Below are positions 20,732 through 31,279 of a DNA stretch of 64,000 nt, piece by piece (position 1 is the stretch's first letter; each line of letters opens with the position of its first letter). Position numbers and translations under genes: made by a program. The DNA comes from Simplicispira lacusdiani (GTDB taxonomy: Bacteria > Pseudomonadota > Gammaproteobacteria > Burkholderiales > Burkholderiaceae_C): NCBI RefSeq assembly GCF_003604195.1, contig NZ_QXGR01000010.1, positions 62,001 through 126,000 of the forward strand. The letters are read 5' to 3'. Under the pieces are notes generated by a model. It was not told where the DNA came from, searched no databases, and was given only the letters and a program-made list of their open reading frames with translations.

Positions 20732-21697
20732 ATGACCCTCACCGAACTCAAATACATCGTCGCCGTGGCGCGCGAGAAGCACTTCGGCCGCGCGGCCGAT
20801 GCCTGCTACGTGTCGCAGCCCACGCTGTCGGTGGCCGTCAAGAAGCTGGAGGAGGAGCTCGACGTCAAGCTCTTCGAGCGCAGCGCCGGCGAGGTCAGCG
20901 TCACCCCGCTGGGCGAGGAGATCGTGCGCCAGGCGCAGAGCGTGCTGGAGCAGGCCGCCTCCATCAAGGAAATCGCCAAGCGCGGCAAGGACCCGCTGGC
21001 CGGCGCGCTGACGCTCGGGGTGATCTACACCATCGGCCCCTACCTGCTGCCCGACCTGGTGCGCCAGTCCATCAAGCGCACGCCGCAGATGCCGCTGATG
21101 CTGCAGGAGAACTTCACCGTCAAGCTGCTGGAGATGCTGCGCACCGGCGAGATCGACTGCGCCATCCTGGCCGAACCCTTCCCCGACACCGGCCTGGCCA
21201 TGGCGCCGCTGTACGACGAGCCCTTCATGGCCGCCCTGCCCAGCCACCATCCGCTGGCGGCGCAGCCCTCGGTCACGGCGCAAGAACTCAAGAGCGAGAA
21301 CATGCTGCTGCTCGGCGCGGGGCACTGCTTCCGCGACCATGTGCTCGAAGTCTGCCCCGAATTCGCGCGTTTCGCGAGCAATGCCGAGGGCATCCGCAAG
21401 ACCTTCGAGGGCTCCTCGCTGGAAACCATCAAGCACATGGTGGCCGCGGGCATGGGCGTGACCCTGGTGCCGCGCCTGGCAGTGCCGCGCGATGCGTTCG
21501 CGACGTCGGCGCGCCGGCGCAAGACGGACGAGCCGCACATCCGCTACCTGCCCATCAGCGAGGGTGACGGCAGCGCGCCGCCCGTGCGCCGCGTGGTGCT
21601 GGCCTGGCGCCGCAGCTTCACGCGCTACGAGGCCATCGCCGCGCTGCGCAACGCCATCTACGCCTGCGAACTACCGGGCGTCACGCGCCTGTCCTGA
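20732..21697 (+). CDS. oxyR: Hydrogen-peroxide sensor OxyR, LysR family
   Basis: A 321-residue LysR-type regulator with an N-terminal helix-turn-helix (HFGRAADACYVSQPTLSVAVKKLEE). The redox pair is present: Cys199 in GHCFRD and Cys208 in LEVC, exactly the numbering of E. coli OxyR. This supports OxyR over a generic LysR regulator. It should activate peroxide-defence genes; the ferritin-like dps gene directly downstream is a natural target. Divergent from the EAL gene by 124 bases. Confidence 0.95.
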   Translation: MTLTELKYIVAVAREKHFGRAADACYVSQPTLSVAVKKLEEELDVKLFERSAGEVSVTPLGEEIVRQAQSVLEQAASIKEIAKRGKDPLAGALTLGVIYTIGPYLLPDLVRQSIKRTPQMPLMLQENFTVKLLEMLRTGEIDCAILAEPFPDTGLAMAPLYDEPFMAALPSHHPLAAQPSVTAQELKSENMLLLGAGHCFRDHVLEVCPEFARFASNAEGIRKTFEGSSLETIKHMVAAGMGVTLVPRLAVPRDAFATSARRRKTDEPHIRYLPISEGDGSAPPVRRVVLAWRRSFTRYEAIAALRNAIYACELPGVTRLS

Positions 21698-21802
21698 CCC
21701 CGTGGCCCGGCGGGCCAAGGGCGGGAAGCCGCGCGCCATGCGCTACAGTGTCCTCGTGCCACCAGAGGCACTGTTTGCACCACCTTTCCAGAGGAGAAGA
21801 AC

Positions 21803-22303
21803 ATGGCCAAAGCCGCCAAGACCACCGCGCCCAGCATCCACATCGGCATCAGCGACAAGGACCGCGCCGCCATCGCCCAGGGCCTTGCCCGCCTGCTGGC
21901 CGACACCTACACGCTGTATCTGACCACGCACAACTTCCACTGGAACGTGACCGGCCCGATGTTCAACTCGCTGCACGCGATGTTCATGGCGCAGTACACC
22001 GAGCTGTGGAACGCCGTGGACCCGATCGCCGAGCGCATCCGCTCGCTGGGCCATGTGGCGCCGGGCTCCTACGCCGAGTTCGGCAAGCTCGCCAGCGTGC
22101 CCGACGCGCCCGCCAAGCCGCCCAAGGCGCTGGAGATGGTGCGCATCCTGGTAGAAGGCCACGAGGCCGTGGCGCGCACCGCACGCGGCCTGTTCGCGGT
22201 GGTGGACAAGGCCAGCGACGAGCCCACGGCCGACCTGCTGACCCAGCGCCTGACCGTGCACGAGCAGACGGCCTGGATGCTGCGCTCGCTGCTGGAAGAG
22301 TGA
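21803..22303 (+). CDS. dps: Dps-family ferritin-like DNA-protecting protein
   Basis: A 166-residue Dps protein, which oxidises Fe(II) with peroxide, stores iron in a 12-mer and may bind DNA. The ferroxidase signature [12 protein letters not shown]...HAMF and [12 protein letters not shown] holds the His, Asp and Glu ligands. A short lysine-containing N-terminal tail ([10 protein letters not shown]) could contact DNA. The ribosome binding site AGAGGAGAA precedes the ATG. A possible -10 (TACAGT) lies at about 21735. Position after oxyR suggests peroxide control. Confidence 0.94.
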   Translation: MAKAAKTTAPSIHIGISDKDRAAIAQGLARLLADTYTLYLTTHNFHWNVTGPMFNSLHAMFMAQYTELWNAVDPIAERIRSLGHVAPGSYAEFGKLASVPDAPAKPPKALEMVRILVEGHEAVARTARGLFAVVDKASDEPTADLLTQRLTVHEQTAWMLRSLLEE

Positions 22304-22319
22304 TCTGGGCGCGCGGCGC

Positions 22320-23843
22320 ATGAGCACCCGCCGCACACCGGTGGCCGTGGCGCCCGCGCCAGGCGCCGAGATCGAGCTCAAGCTCGCCTTGCCCGCAGGC
22401 GGCGGCGCGGCCCTGCTGCGCAAGCTGGCCGCCGTGCCTGCCCTGGCGCGCGTCGCGCCGGTGCGCCAGCAACTGCACAACCAGTATTTCGATACCCCGG
22501 CGCAAGACCTGCGCGCACGCCGCGCGGCCCTGCGCCTGCGGCGCGTGCAGGGCGCTGGTGCGGGGGAGCAGTGGCTGCAAACCCTCAAGACCGCCGATGC
22601 CGAGCTGTCGGCCCTGAGCCAGCGCGGCGAATGGGAAACGCCCGTGCCCGGCCCCGCATTGCAGCCCAAGGCCCTGCGCGCCGCGCCCCCCTGGCGGCGG
22701 CTCGATCCCGATGGCACCCTGCTCGCGACCCTGCAACCCTGCTTTGCCACCGACTTCGAGCGCACCTGCTGGACGCTGCGCCAGCGCGGCGGCGTGGTCA
22801 TCGAGGTGGCGCTGGACCAGGGCCACATCCATGCGGGTGGGAGCAGCGCGCCCATCGCCGAGCTGGAGCTGGAGCTGCTGGCCGGCCCGCCCGAAGCCCT
22901 GTTCCGCCTGGCGGCGCAGATCGCGCGGCGCGTGCCCGTGCTGCCGCTGTCGGCCAGCAAGGCGCAGCGCGGCTTTGCCCTGGCGCAGGGCCTGCTCGAT
23001 GCCCCGCGCCGTGCGCGCCCGCCCGTGCTGGGGCCTCGGCCCGCGCTGCAAGACCTGGCGGCCGCGCTGCTGGGCGAAACCTTCGACCAGTTCTGCACCA
23101 ACCTGCATGGACTGCTGGATGCCGACCACCCCGAGCTGGTGCACCAGGCGCGGGTCGGCTGGCGCCGCTGGCGTTCGGCGCTGCGGCTGTGTCTGCCCGA
23201 CCTGGCGCTGCCGCCGCCCACCTGGCCTGGCCTGGAGCCCCTGCTGGGCTTGCTGGGCGAGCTGCGCGACCTGGACGTGGCCTGCACCCAAACCCTGCCG
23301 GCCGTGCAGGCGCCCTATGTGGACGGCTCGCCCGCACGGGCCGCCGACTGGGAGCGCACGGCGCAAGCCTTCCAGCAGGCCGTTGCCGTGCAGCGCAAGG
23401 CGGTGCGCCTGGCGCTGCAGGAGCCCATGACCGGCCAGGCCCTGCTGGGCCTGGTGCAGTGGATCGCGGCGCTGCCGCGGGCCGCGCCCGCCACGCCGCA
23501 ACCCGCCCGGCGCTGGGCGCGCCGGCGCACCGAGCGCCTGCACCAACGCTGGAAGAAAGCCCAGCGCCAGGCCAGCGACCCCGCCCGGCTGCACCGCGCC
23601 CGCCTGCTGGCCAAGCGCCTGCGCTACACCATCGAAGCCCTGCAGCCCCTGCTGCCGGATGCCGCCCAGCGCTGGCACGCCCAGGCCCTGCAGGCCCAGG
23701 AAGAGGTGGGCCGCCTGCGCGATGTGCACATGGCCGTGCTGCTGGCCGCGCGTCTGCAGGCACCGGCCGAGGTGGTGGCGTTTTTGCGGGGCCATGCGGC
23801 GGGCTGGGCGCAGGCCCTGCTGCCAGACGACACAGCGGCCTGA
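22320..23843 (+). CDS. CYTH and CHAD domain protein
   Basis: A 507-residue protein. Residues about 15-205 form a CYTH (triphosphate tunnel) domain with the defining EIELKL motif and alternating acidic and basic strands ([20 protein letters not shown]). Residues about 225-500 form a CHAD domain rich in His/Arg/Lys helices ([34 protein letters not shown]). CYTH enzymes hydrolyse triphosphates, and CHAD domains bind polyphosphate, so a role in polyphosphate or triphosphate metabolism is likely. It follows dps by 16 bases and may be cotranscribed. Confidence 0.9.
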   Translation: MSTRRTPVAVAPAPGAEIELKLALPAGGGAALLRKLAAVPALARVAPVRQQLHNQYFDTPAQDLRARRAALRLRRVQGAGAGEQWLQTLKTADAELSALSQRGEWETPVPGPALQPKALRAAPPWRRLDPDGTLLATLQPCFATDFERTCWTLRQRGGVVIEVALDQGHIHAGGSSAPIAELELELLAGPPEALFRLAAQIARRVPVLPLSASKAQRGFALAQGLLDAPRRARPPVLGPRPALQDLAAALLGETFDQFCTNLHGLLDADHPELVHQARVGWRRWRSALRLCLPDLALPPPTWPGLEPLLGLLGELRDLDVACTQTLPAVQAPYVDGSPARAADWERTAQAFQQAVAVQRKAVRLALQEPMTGQALLGLVQWIAALPRAAPATPQPARRWARRRTERLHQRWKKAQRQASDPARLHRARLLAKRLRYTIEALQPLLPDAAQRWHAQALQAQEEVGRLRDVHMAVLLAARLQAPAEVVAFLRGHAAGWAQALLPDDTAA

Positions 23844-23910
23844 CCGCAGACCAATCGGCGGTATAAACCGGGGCGCGCGCCTGGCGGCGCTGTCTTTCCG
23901 ATCCTTTGCC

Positions 23911-24780
23911 ATGACCACCTTGCCCCGCAGCCGCTTCGCTCTGTACCTCGACCTGATCCGCTGGAACCGCCCCGCCGGCTGGCTGCTGCTGCTGTGGCCC
24001 ACGCTCAGCGCGCTGTGGATCGCGGCCGGGGGCTTTCCGGGCTGGCACCTGGTGGCGGTGTTCACGCTGGGCACCATCCTCATGCGCAGCGCCGGCTGCT
24101 GCGTCAACGACGTGGCCGACCGCGACTTCGACCGCCATGTCAAGCGCACGGCGCAGCGCCCCATCACCAGCGGCGCGGTGTCGGTGCGCGAGGCGCTGGG
24201 CGTGGGCGCGGCGCTGGCGCTGGTGGCCTTTGCCCTGGTGCTGACCACCAACGCGCCCACGGTGGCCTGGTCGCTGCCGGCGCTGGCGGTGACCATCCTC
24301 TACCCCTTCACCAAGCGTTTCTTTGCCATGCCGCAGGCGGTGCTGGGCGTGGCGTTCAGCATGGGCATTCCCATGGCCTTCACCGCCGTGCGCGGCGAGG
24401 TGCCTTGGCTGGCGCTGTGGCTGGTGCTGGGCAACCTGCTGTGGGTGCTGGCCTACGACACCGAGTACGCCATGGTGGACCGCGACGACGACCTGAAGAT
24501 CGGCATGAAGACTTCGGCCATCACCCTGGGCCGCTTCGACGTGGCGGCCATTTTGGCGTTCTACCTGGGTTTTGTGCTGATTTGGGCTGTAGCGCTTGCC
24601 CCGCTTGCGCTGGGTGCTCTGTTTTATGTAGCGCTTGGCGCCGTGCTGGCGCAGGTGGCCTGGCACTGGCACCTGATCCGCAGACGCACCCGCGAGGGGT
24701 GCTTCCGCGCATTCCGCGAGAACCACTGGATCGGGTTCACCGTGTTCCTGGGGATCGTGGCCAGTTACGCGATCCGCTGA
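23911..24780 (+). CDS. ubiA: 4-hydroxybenzoate polyprenyltransferase
   Basis: A 289-residue membrane prenyltransferase that attaches the polyprenyl chain to 4-hydroxybenzoate in ubiquinone synthesis. The two Asp-rich motifs are [12 protein letters not shown] and [16 protein letters not shown], with RPITSG and YPFTKRF between them. Seven to nine membrane helices are predicted. A stretch encoding [17 protein letters not shown] (24585-24640) has the dispersed-repeat core and differs in composition from the rest. The stop TGA abuts another repeat copy. Confidence 0.96.
   Translation: MTTLPRSRFALYLDLIRWNRPAGWLLLLWPTLSALWIAAGGFPGWHLVAVFTLGTILMRSAGCCVNDVADRDFDRHVKRTAQRPITSGAVSVREALGVGAALALVAFALVLTTNAPTVAWSLPALAVTILYPFTKRFFAMPQAVLGVAFSMGIPMAFTAVRGEVPWLALWLVLGNLLWVLAYDTEYAMVDRDDDLKIGMKTSAITLGRFDVAAILAFYLGFVLIWAVALAPLALGALFYVALGAVLAQVAWHWHLIRRRTREGCFRAFRENHWIGFTVFLGIVASYAIR
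24592..24613 (+). repeat. Dispersed-repeat core inside ubiA
   Basis: GCGCTTGC-N7-GCGCTGG, the same two arms at the same spacing as the intergenic copy at 11048-11069. The flanking bases are A/T-richer than the gene. It lies in a membrane helix coding region and is read in frame. It could be chance in a GC-rich genome, so confidence is limited. Confidence 0.4.
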
Positions 24781-24838
24781 TTGCTATAAAAAATATAGCT
24801 ATTCGCGCCTGTGGAATAAGCGCCGGTGGCAAAAAATG
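24781..24838 (+). repeat. Comamonadaceae-type dispersed repeat, ubiA-proC gap
   Basis: TTGCTATAAAAAATATAGCT followed by GCGCCTGTGGAATAAGCGCC. The inner TATAGCTA and GCGCC...AAGCGCC match other copies. It occupies the whole convergent gap between ubiA and proC and may serve as a bidirectional terminator. Confidence 0.7.
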
Positions 24839-24840
24839 CC

Positions 24841-25680
24841 TCAAGCGCCGAACTCGTTCCCAAGCTCATGGGCTCGCTGCTCGGCGGCGTGCATGGCGCG
24901 CTCGAAGCTGGCACCCACACCGTCCTTTTCCAGCGACTGGATGGCCGCGTAGGTGGTGCCGCCCTTGGAGGTGACGCGCTGGCGCAGCACCTCGGGCGGC
25001 TCGTCGGAGCGGCGCGCCAGTTCGGAGGCGCCAACGAACGTGCCCACGGCGAGCTGGTGCGCCTGCGCCGGGGCCAGGCCCATGGCCGTGCCGGCGCGGG
25101 TCATGGCCTCCAGGAAGTAGAAGACGTAGGCCGGGCCCGAGCCCGACAGGGCGGTCACGGCGTCGAGCTGCTTTTCGCTCTCCACCCACAGGAATTCACC
25201 GGTGGTGGCCATGATGGCCTCCACGCTCTGGCACTGTTCGGCGCTCACGCCCGGGCGGGCGTACAGCGCGCTCATGCCCTTGCCCACCAAAGCGGGCGTG
25301 TTGGGCATGGTGCGCACGATGCAGTCGCTGCCCAGCCACTGGGCGATGCTGTCGGAGCGGATGCCGGCGGCCACGCTCAGGTGCAGGGCGCCCTGGGTGT
25401 GCTCGCGCGTCTGCGCGGCGGCGTCCTTGAAGGTCTGCGGCTTGACGGCCCAGACCACGATGCCGGCGCGCGCCAACGCAGGGCCGGGGGCGGGCAGGGC
25501 CTCGATGCCGAAATTCCTGCGCAGCGCCGCGCGGGCTTCTTCCCAGGGCTCCACCACCTCGATCTGGCTGGCCGGATGGCCTTGGCGGATCAGTCCGCCG
25601 ATGATGGCGCTGGCCATGTTGCCGCCGCCGATGAAGGCGATCACGGGGAGCTGGGGGGAGGAGGCGGGGGTAGGGCTCAT
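24841..25680 (-). CDS. proC: Pyrroline-5-carboxylate reductase
   Basis: A 279-residue NAD(P)H-dependent enzyme for the last step of proline synthesis. The Rossmann motif is AFIGGGNMASAIIGG; further signatures are VVWAVKPQ, VRTMPNTPALVGKG and the C-terminal TALSGSGPAYVFYFLEAM. The start at 25680 (MSPTPASSPQL) gives a normal length; a much longer open frame continues upstream antisense to glpK but is not part of the gene. It ends against a dispersed repeat. Confidence 0.96.
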   Translation of the reverse strand: MSPTPASSPQLPVIAFIGGGNMASAIIGGLIRQGHPASQIEVVEPWEEARAALRRNFGIEALPAPGPALARAGIVVWAVKPQTFKDAAAQTREHTQGALHLSVAAGIRSDSIAQWLGSDCIVRTMPNTPALVGKGMSALYARPGVSAEQCQSVEAIMATTGEFLWVESEKQLDAVTALSGSGPAYVFYFLEAMTRAGTAMGLAPAQAHQLAVGTFVGASELARRSDEPPEVLRQRVTSKGGTTYAAIQSLEKDGVGASFERAMHAAEQRAHELGNEFGA

Positions 25681-25748
25681 GGTGCGGTGCGGAGTGGCAA
25701 CTACAGGGGCCACGATGGTAGCGCCAACGGGCCGCTGTCCCGTGGCAG

Positions 25749-27242
25749 CTACTCCAAAGTGGCTTGGCGCACAGCGTGTTCCCAGCGCGCCATCAGCTCC
25801 TGGGCCCGGGCGGCGGGCAGGGTGGGCACGAAGCGCCGCTCGGCGCGCCACAGGCGCGAGAGCTCTTCGGTGCTGCCGTACACACCGCTCGACAGCCCGG
25901 CCAGGTAGGCCGCGCCCAGCGCCGTGGTCTCGATCACGGCGGGCCGCACCACCGGGATGCCCAGCAGGTCTGCCTGGAACTGCATCAACAGGTCGTTGAT
26001 GCAGGCGCCGCCGTCCACGCGCAGCTCGCTCACCGGCTGGCCACCCGCGGCCACGGCGTCGCGGCTCATGGCCAGCAGCAGGGCGGCGCTCTGGTAGGCA
26101 ATGGATTCGAGCGCCGCGCGGGCGATGTGCGCCAGCGTGGTGCCGCGCGTGAGGCCCGTGATGGTGCCGCGCGCGTCGGGCTTCCAGTAGGGCGCGCCCA
26201 GGCCGGTGAAGGCGGGCACCATCATCACGCCGCCCGAGTCGGGCACGGTCAGGGCGAGCGATTCGACCTCGCTGCTGCTGGAGATGGCGCGCAGCCCGTC
26301 GCGCAGCCACTGCACCACGGCGCCACCGACGAACACGCTGCCTTCGAGCGCGAATTCGGGCTGTCGCCCAGGTTGTGCCGCGCTGGTCGTGAGCAGGCCG
26401 TTGCGCGAGGTCTGGAAGGTCTGGCCGGTGTGCATGAGCATGAAGCAGCCCGTGCCGTAGGTGTTCTTGGCCATGCCGGCGCTGAAGCAGGCTTGGCCGA
26501 ACAGCGCGCTCTGCTGGTCGCCCGCCACGCCACCAATGCGGATGGGGTGGCCCAGCAGGTCGGCGGCGATGTCGCCGAAATGGCTGCTCGACGGCAGCAC
26601 CTCGGGCAGCAGCGCCTTGGGGATGCGCAGCAGCGTGAGCAGTTCGTCGTCCCATTGATTGGTGCGCACGTTGAACAGCATGGTGCGTGCCGCGTTGCTC
26701 ACGTCGGTCACATGCACCGCGCCATGGGTGAGCTTCCACATCAGCCAGCTGTCCACCGTGCCGAAGGCCAGCTCGCCGCGCTCGGCGGCGTCGCGCGCGC
26801 CGGGCACGTGGTCCAGCATCCACTGCAGCTTGGTGCCGGAAAAATAGGCATCGACCAGCAGCCCGGTCTTGGCCTGGATGGTGTCGGCATGGCCCTGCTC
26901 GCGCAATTGCGCGCAGGCGGGCTCGGCGCGCCGGTCCTGCCAGACGATGGCGTGGTGCACCGGCAGGCCGGTCTTGCGGTTCCACAGCACGGTGGTTTCG
27001 CGCTGGTTGGTGATGCCCACGGCGCGCACGCTGCTCGCCGCGATGCCGGCCTTGGCCAGCGCCTCGCGCGCGGTGGCGAGCTGGGTGCGCCAGATCTCCA
27101 GCGGGTCATGCTCCACCCAGCCGGGGCGGGGGTAGATCTGGGGCAGCTCAAGCTGCGCCAGGGACACGATGTGGCCCAGCTCGTCGAACACGATGCTGCG
27201 CGAGCTGGAGGTGCCCTGGTCGAGTGCAAGCAGGTAGGTCAT
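25749..27242 (-). CDS. glpK: Glycerol kinase
   Basis: A 497-residue FGGY kinase that phosphorylates glycerol to glycerol-3-phosphate. The N-terminal [16 protein letters not shown] phosphate loop, [23 protein letters not shown], and the C-terminal [22 protein letters not shown] are typical. It lies 19 bases downstream of glpR in the same direction, forming a glpR-glpK transcription unit divergent from the glycerol transporter. It supplies the substrate of GlpD. Confidence 0.97.
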   Translation of the reverse strand: MTYLLALDQGTSSSRSIVFDELGHIVSLAQLELPQIYPRPGWVEHDPLEIWRTQLATAREALAKAGIAASSVRAVGITNQRETTVLWNRKTGLPVHHAIVWQDRRAEPACAQLREQGHADTIQAKTGLLVDAYFSGTKLQWMLDHVPGARDAAERGELAFGTVDSWLMWKLTHGAVHVTDVSNAARTMLFNVRTNQWDDELLTLLRIPKALLPEVLPSSSHFGDIAADLLGHPIRIGGVAGDQQSALFGQACFSAGMAKNTYGTGCFMLMHTGQTFQTSRNGLLTTSAAQPGRQPEFALEGSVFVGGAVVQWLRDGLRAISSSSEVESLALTVPDSGGVMMVPAFTGLGAPYWKPDARGTITGLTRGTTLAHIARAALESIAYQSAALLLAMSRDAVAAGGQPVSELRVDGGACINDLLMQFQADLLGIPVVRPAVIETTALGAAYLAGLSSGVYGSTEELSRLWRAERRFVPTLPAARAQELMARWEHAVRQATLE

Positions 27243-27261
27243 GGGGGAGTCGGGAAAGAGA

Positions 27262-28029
27262 TCAGTCGGTAGCCACCACCAGCTGCACGTCGGCGTTGGC
27301 CAGCAGGGTGGGGAAGGGCTCGGGCGGGGCTTCGTCGGTGAACAGCCGGTCGATCTGGTCGAGCGTGGCGAGCTGCACCATGGCCGGGCGGTTGAACTTG
27401 CTGTGATCGGCGGCGAGCCAGACCTCGCGCGCGTGCTCCACGATGGTCTGGGCCACCTTCACCTCGCGGTAGTCGAAATCGCGCAGCGAGCCGTCGGGCT
27501 CGATGCCCGAGATGCCGATGATGGCGATGTCGACCCGGAATTGGCGGATGAAGTCCACCGCTGCCTCGCCCACGATGCCCCGGTCGCGCGGGCGCACCAT
27601 GCCGCCGGTCACGATGACCTCGCAGTCGGGGTTGCCGCTGAGGATGGCGGCCACGTTGAGGTTGTTGGTGATGACGCGCAGGCCCTGGTGGCGCAGCAGC
27701 GCCTTGGCGATGGCCTCGGTGGTGGTGCCGATGTTGAGGATCAGCGAGCAGTGGTTCGGCACCAGCCGCGCCACGGCCCGGGCGATGCGCGCCTTGCCAT
27801 CGGAATGCAGGGATTCGCGCTGGGTGTGGGCCAGGTTCTCCACGGTGGAACTGGGCACGCGCACGCCGCCATGGAAGCGCATCAGCAAGCCCTTCTCGGA
27901 CAGGCGCTGCACGTCGCGGCGCACGGTCTGCAGCGTCACGCCCAGGGTTTCGGCCAGCTCTTCCACGGTGGCCGATTGGCGGGCACGCACGGCTTCGAGG
28001 ATCAGGATTTGTCGGGGATTGGTGTTCAC
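27262..28029 (-). CDS. glpR: Glycerol regulon repressor, DeoR family
   Basis: A 255-residue DeoR-family repressor. The helix-turn-helix is at residues about 20-45 ([20 protein letters not shown]), followed by [10 protein letters not shown] and a sugar-phosphate isomerase-like effector domain ([22 protein letters not shown]). Members bind glycerol-3-phosphate. Its position between glpK and the transporter operon, next to an A-rich intergenic region with repeated GAAC/CGAAA motifs, supports control of both directions. Confidence 0.92.
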   Translation of the reverse strand: MNTNPRQILILEAVRARQSATVEELAETLGVTLQTVRRDVQRLSEKGLLMRFHGGVRVPSSTVENLAHTQRESLHSDGKARIARAVARLVPNHCSLILNIGTTTEAIAKALLRHQGLRVITNNLNVAAILSGNPDCEVIVTGGMVRPRDRGIVGEAAVDFIRQFRVDIAIIGISGIEPDGSLRDFDYREVKVAQTIVEHAREVWLAADHSKFNRPAMVQLATLDQIDRLFTDEAPPEPFPTLLANADVQLVVATD

Positions 28030-28067
28030 GCGGATTCCGGCGGGCTGGTGGTGGCTGTCACTGTAAG

Positions 28068-28161
28068 GCGAAATGTAAAACGAAAAAAAAGGAACAAAAT
28101 AAGGGTAAACCTTGATTCATTACGAACAAAAAAGAACAAAAATGAAAAAATACGAAAATCG
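28068..28161. promoter_or_regulatory. A-rich divergent control region, likely GlpR sites
   Basis: A 94-base region much richer in A than its surroundings, between glpR and glpS. It repeats short elements: GCGAAA (28068), ACGAAA (28080), GAACAAA (28092), ACGAACAAAA (28122), AGAACAAAA (28133) and ACGAAAATCG (28152). Spacing is roughly one to several helical turns, as expected for DeoR-family operators. The binding is inferred. Confidence 0.45.
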
Positions 28162-28230
28162 TTATGGCGCTCGCCTTTGCGGCGCGCAATGAAGGTGCGG
28201 GCTCCCGGAGTCCGCGAGAAAGGCGGAGCA

Positions 28231-29307
28231 ATGGAGCTGGTACTGGAGTGCATCAGCAAGAAGGTGGGAGCGCAGACCTGGCTCCATGGCATGGACATGG
28301 CCTTGCACAGCAATGCCGTGACCGTGTTGCTGGGTGCCACGCAGGCGGGCAAGACCAGCCTGATGCGCATCATGGCCGGGCTGGACGAGCCCACGGCCGG
28401 CGCGGTGCGGGTCGATGGCCGGGACGTGACCGGCATGCCGGTGCGTGAGCGCAACGTGGCCATGGTCTACCAGCAGTTCATCAATTACCCGTCGCTCACA
28501 GTGGCGGACAACATCGCCTCGCCGCTGAAGCTGCGCGGCGAGAAGAACATCGGCGCGCGCGTGCGCGAACTCGCCGAGCGTCTGCATATCGACATGTTCC
28601 TCGATCGCCTGCCGGCCGAGCTGTCGGGTGGGCAGCAGCAGCGCGTGGCGCTGGCGCGGGCGCTGGCCAAGGGCGCGCCGCTGATGCTGCTCGACGAGCC
28701 GCTGGTGAACCTGGACTACAAGCTGCGCGAGGAACTGCGCGAGGAGCTTTCGCAGCTGTTCGCCACAGGCCAGTCCACCGTGGTCTACGCCACCACCGAG
28801 CCGGGCGAGGCGCTGCTGCTGGGCGGTTACACCGCCGTGCTCGACGAGGGGCGGCTGCTGCAGTACGGCCCCACGGCCGAGGTGTTCCACGAGCCGTGCT
28901 CGCTGCGCGTGGCGCGGGCCTTCAGCGATCCCCCCATCAACCTGGTGCCGGCCGTGGCCATGGCGCAGGGCTTGCGCCTGCAGGGCGGCCTGGAGCTGGC
29001 GCCGCGCCGGCCTTTGACTGTGCCGGGCGTGCCCGATGTGACGGTGGGCCTGCGCGCCAGCGCCCTGCGGGTCGAGGCGCGGCCGGGTGATGTGGCGGTG
29101 CGGGGCGAGGTGGAGCTGGCCGAGATTTCCGGTTCCGACACCTTCGTGCATGCCGCCACGCCGCTGGGCGAGGTGGTGGCGCAGGTCACCGGGGTGCATT
29201 ACTTCGAGCTGGGTGCCGCGGTCACGCTGTATTTCAGCCCGGCGCAGATCTATGTGTTTGGCGGCAATGGCGGCCTGTTGCTGGCGCCTCAGCGCCAAGG
29301 GGGCTGA
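28231..29307 (+). CDS. glpS: Glycerol ABC transporter ATP-binding protein GlpS
   Basis: A 358-residue ABC ATPase of the carbohydrate (MalK/UgpC) type with a C-terminal regulatory OB domain. Walker A is GATQAGKT (35-42), the Q-loop is VYQQF, the signature LSGGQQQR is intact (from about residue 131) and Walker B is LMLLDEP. The switch position reads YATTEP with Thr189 where the catalytic His is expected. The start at 28231 has GGAG close upstream; an ATG at 28190 is an alternative. It is predicted to pair with GlpT. The gene is first in the glpSTPQUV operon. Confidence 0.9.
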   Translation: MELVLECISKKVGAQTWLHGMDMALHSNAVTVLLGATQAGKTSLMRIMAGLDEPTAGAVRVDGRDVTGMPVRERNVAMVYQQFINYPSLTVADNIASPLKLRGEKNIGARVRELAERLHIDMFLDRLPAELSGGQQQRVALARALAKGAPLMLLDEPLVNLDYKLREELREELSQLFATGQSTVVYATTEPGEALLLGGYTAVLDEGRLLQYGPTAEVFHEPCSLRVARAFSDPPINLVPAVAMAQGLRLQGGLELAPRRPLTVPGVPDVTVGLRASALRVEARPGDVAVRGEVELAEISGSDTFVHAATPLGEVVAQVTGVHYFELGAAVTLYFSPAQIYVFGGNGGLLLAPQRQGG

Positions 29308-29309
29308 CC

Positions 29310-30382
29310 ATGGCGCACATCACGCTGGATCTGGCGCATTCCTACAAGCCCAACCCTCGGCAGGACAGCGACTATGCGCTGCTGCCTTTGACCATGGAGT
29401 TCGAGGACGGTGGCGCCTATGCGCTGCTGGGTCCTTCGGGCTGCGGCAAGACGACGATGCTCAACATCATGTCGGGCTTGCTCGTGCCTTCGCATGGCAA
29501 GGTGCTGTTCGATGGCCGCGACGTCACGCGCGCCACGCCGCAGGACCGCAACATCGCCCAGGTGTTCCAGTTTCCGGTGATCTACGACACCATGACGGTG
29601 GCCGAGAACCTGGCTTTCCCCTTGCGCAACCGCAAGGTGCCGCAGGACCAGATCCGCCAGCGCGTCGGGGTGATCGCCGAGATGCTGGAGATGAGCGGGC
29701 AGCTCGACCAGCGCGCGGCGGGCCTGTCGGCCGATGCCAAGCAGAAGATTTCGCTGGGCCGGGGCCTGGTGCGCTCGGACGTGGCTGCCGTGCTGTTCGA
29801 CGAGCCGCTCACGGTGATCGATCCGCACCTCAAGTGGCAGCTGCGGCGCAAGCTCAAGCAAATCCACCACGAGCTGAAGCTCACGCTGATCTACGTCACG
29901 CACGACCAGGTGGAGGCCCTCACCTTCGCCGACCAGGTGGTAGTGATGACGCGCGGCCGCGCCGTGCAGGTGGGCTCGGCCGACGCGCTGTTCGAGCGGC
30001 CGCAGCATGTGTTCGTGGGCCATTTCATCGGCTCGCCGGGCATGAACTTCCTGCCCGCGCAGGTGGAGGGTGGGTGCCTGCGGGTGGCCGGCCAGGCGCT
30101 GGAGCTTCCCGTGCCACGCGGCCTGCCCGAGGGGGCTCTGCAGGTGGGCGTGCGCCCCGAGTACCTGGCGCTGGCACAGCCCGGGCAGCCCGGCGCGCTG
30201 CCATGCACCGTGCAGCGCGTGCAGGACATCGGCACCTACTTCATGCTGACCGCGCAGGTGGGCGAGCACGTGCTGCGCGCCCGGTTCAGCCCCGAGCAGC
30301 GGCTGCCGTCGCCGGGCGACGCGGTGTGGCTGCAGGCGCTGGGCGAGCACACCTGCTTCTACCAGAACGAGGAGTTGCTGCC

Positions 30383-30386
<4 letters not shown>
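29310..30386 (+). CDS. glpT: Glycerol ABC transporter ATP-binding protein GlpT
   Basis: A 358-residue ABC ATPase, partner of GlpS. Walker A is LGPSGCGKTT, the Q-loop is VFQFP, Walker B is VLFDEP and the switch is YVTHDQ with His198. The ABC signature is degenerate: LSADAKQKISLGRG instead of LSGGQ. A C-terminal OB domain is present. It begins three bases after glpS and overlaps glpP by an ATGA junction. The name follows glpSTPQUV of Rhizobium; it is not the E. coli GlpT antiporter. Confidence 0.9.

Positions 30387-31271
<885 letters not shown>

Positions 31272-31279
<8 letters not shown>

Noticed and set aside
17776..21567. Forward and reverse ORFs of more than 1200 codons across the EAL and oxyR region
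   Set aside because: They are GC-rich shadow frames of the recognised EAL and OxyR genes and lack any domain signature.
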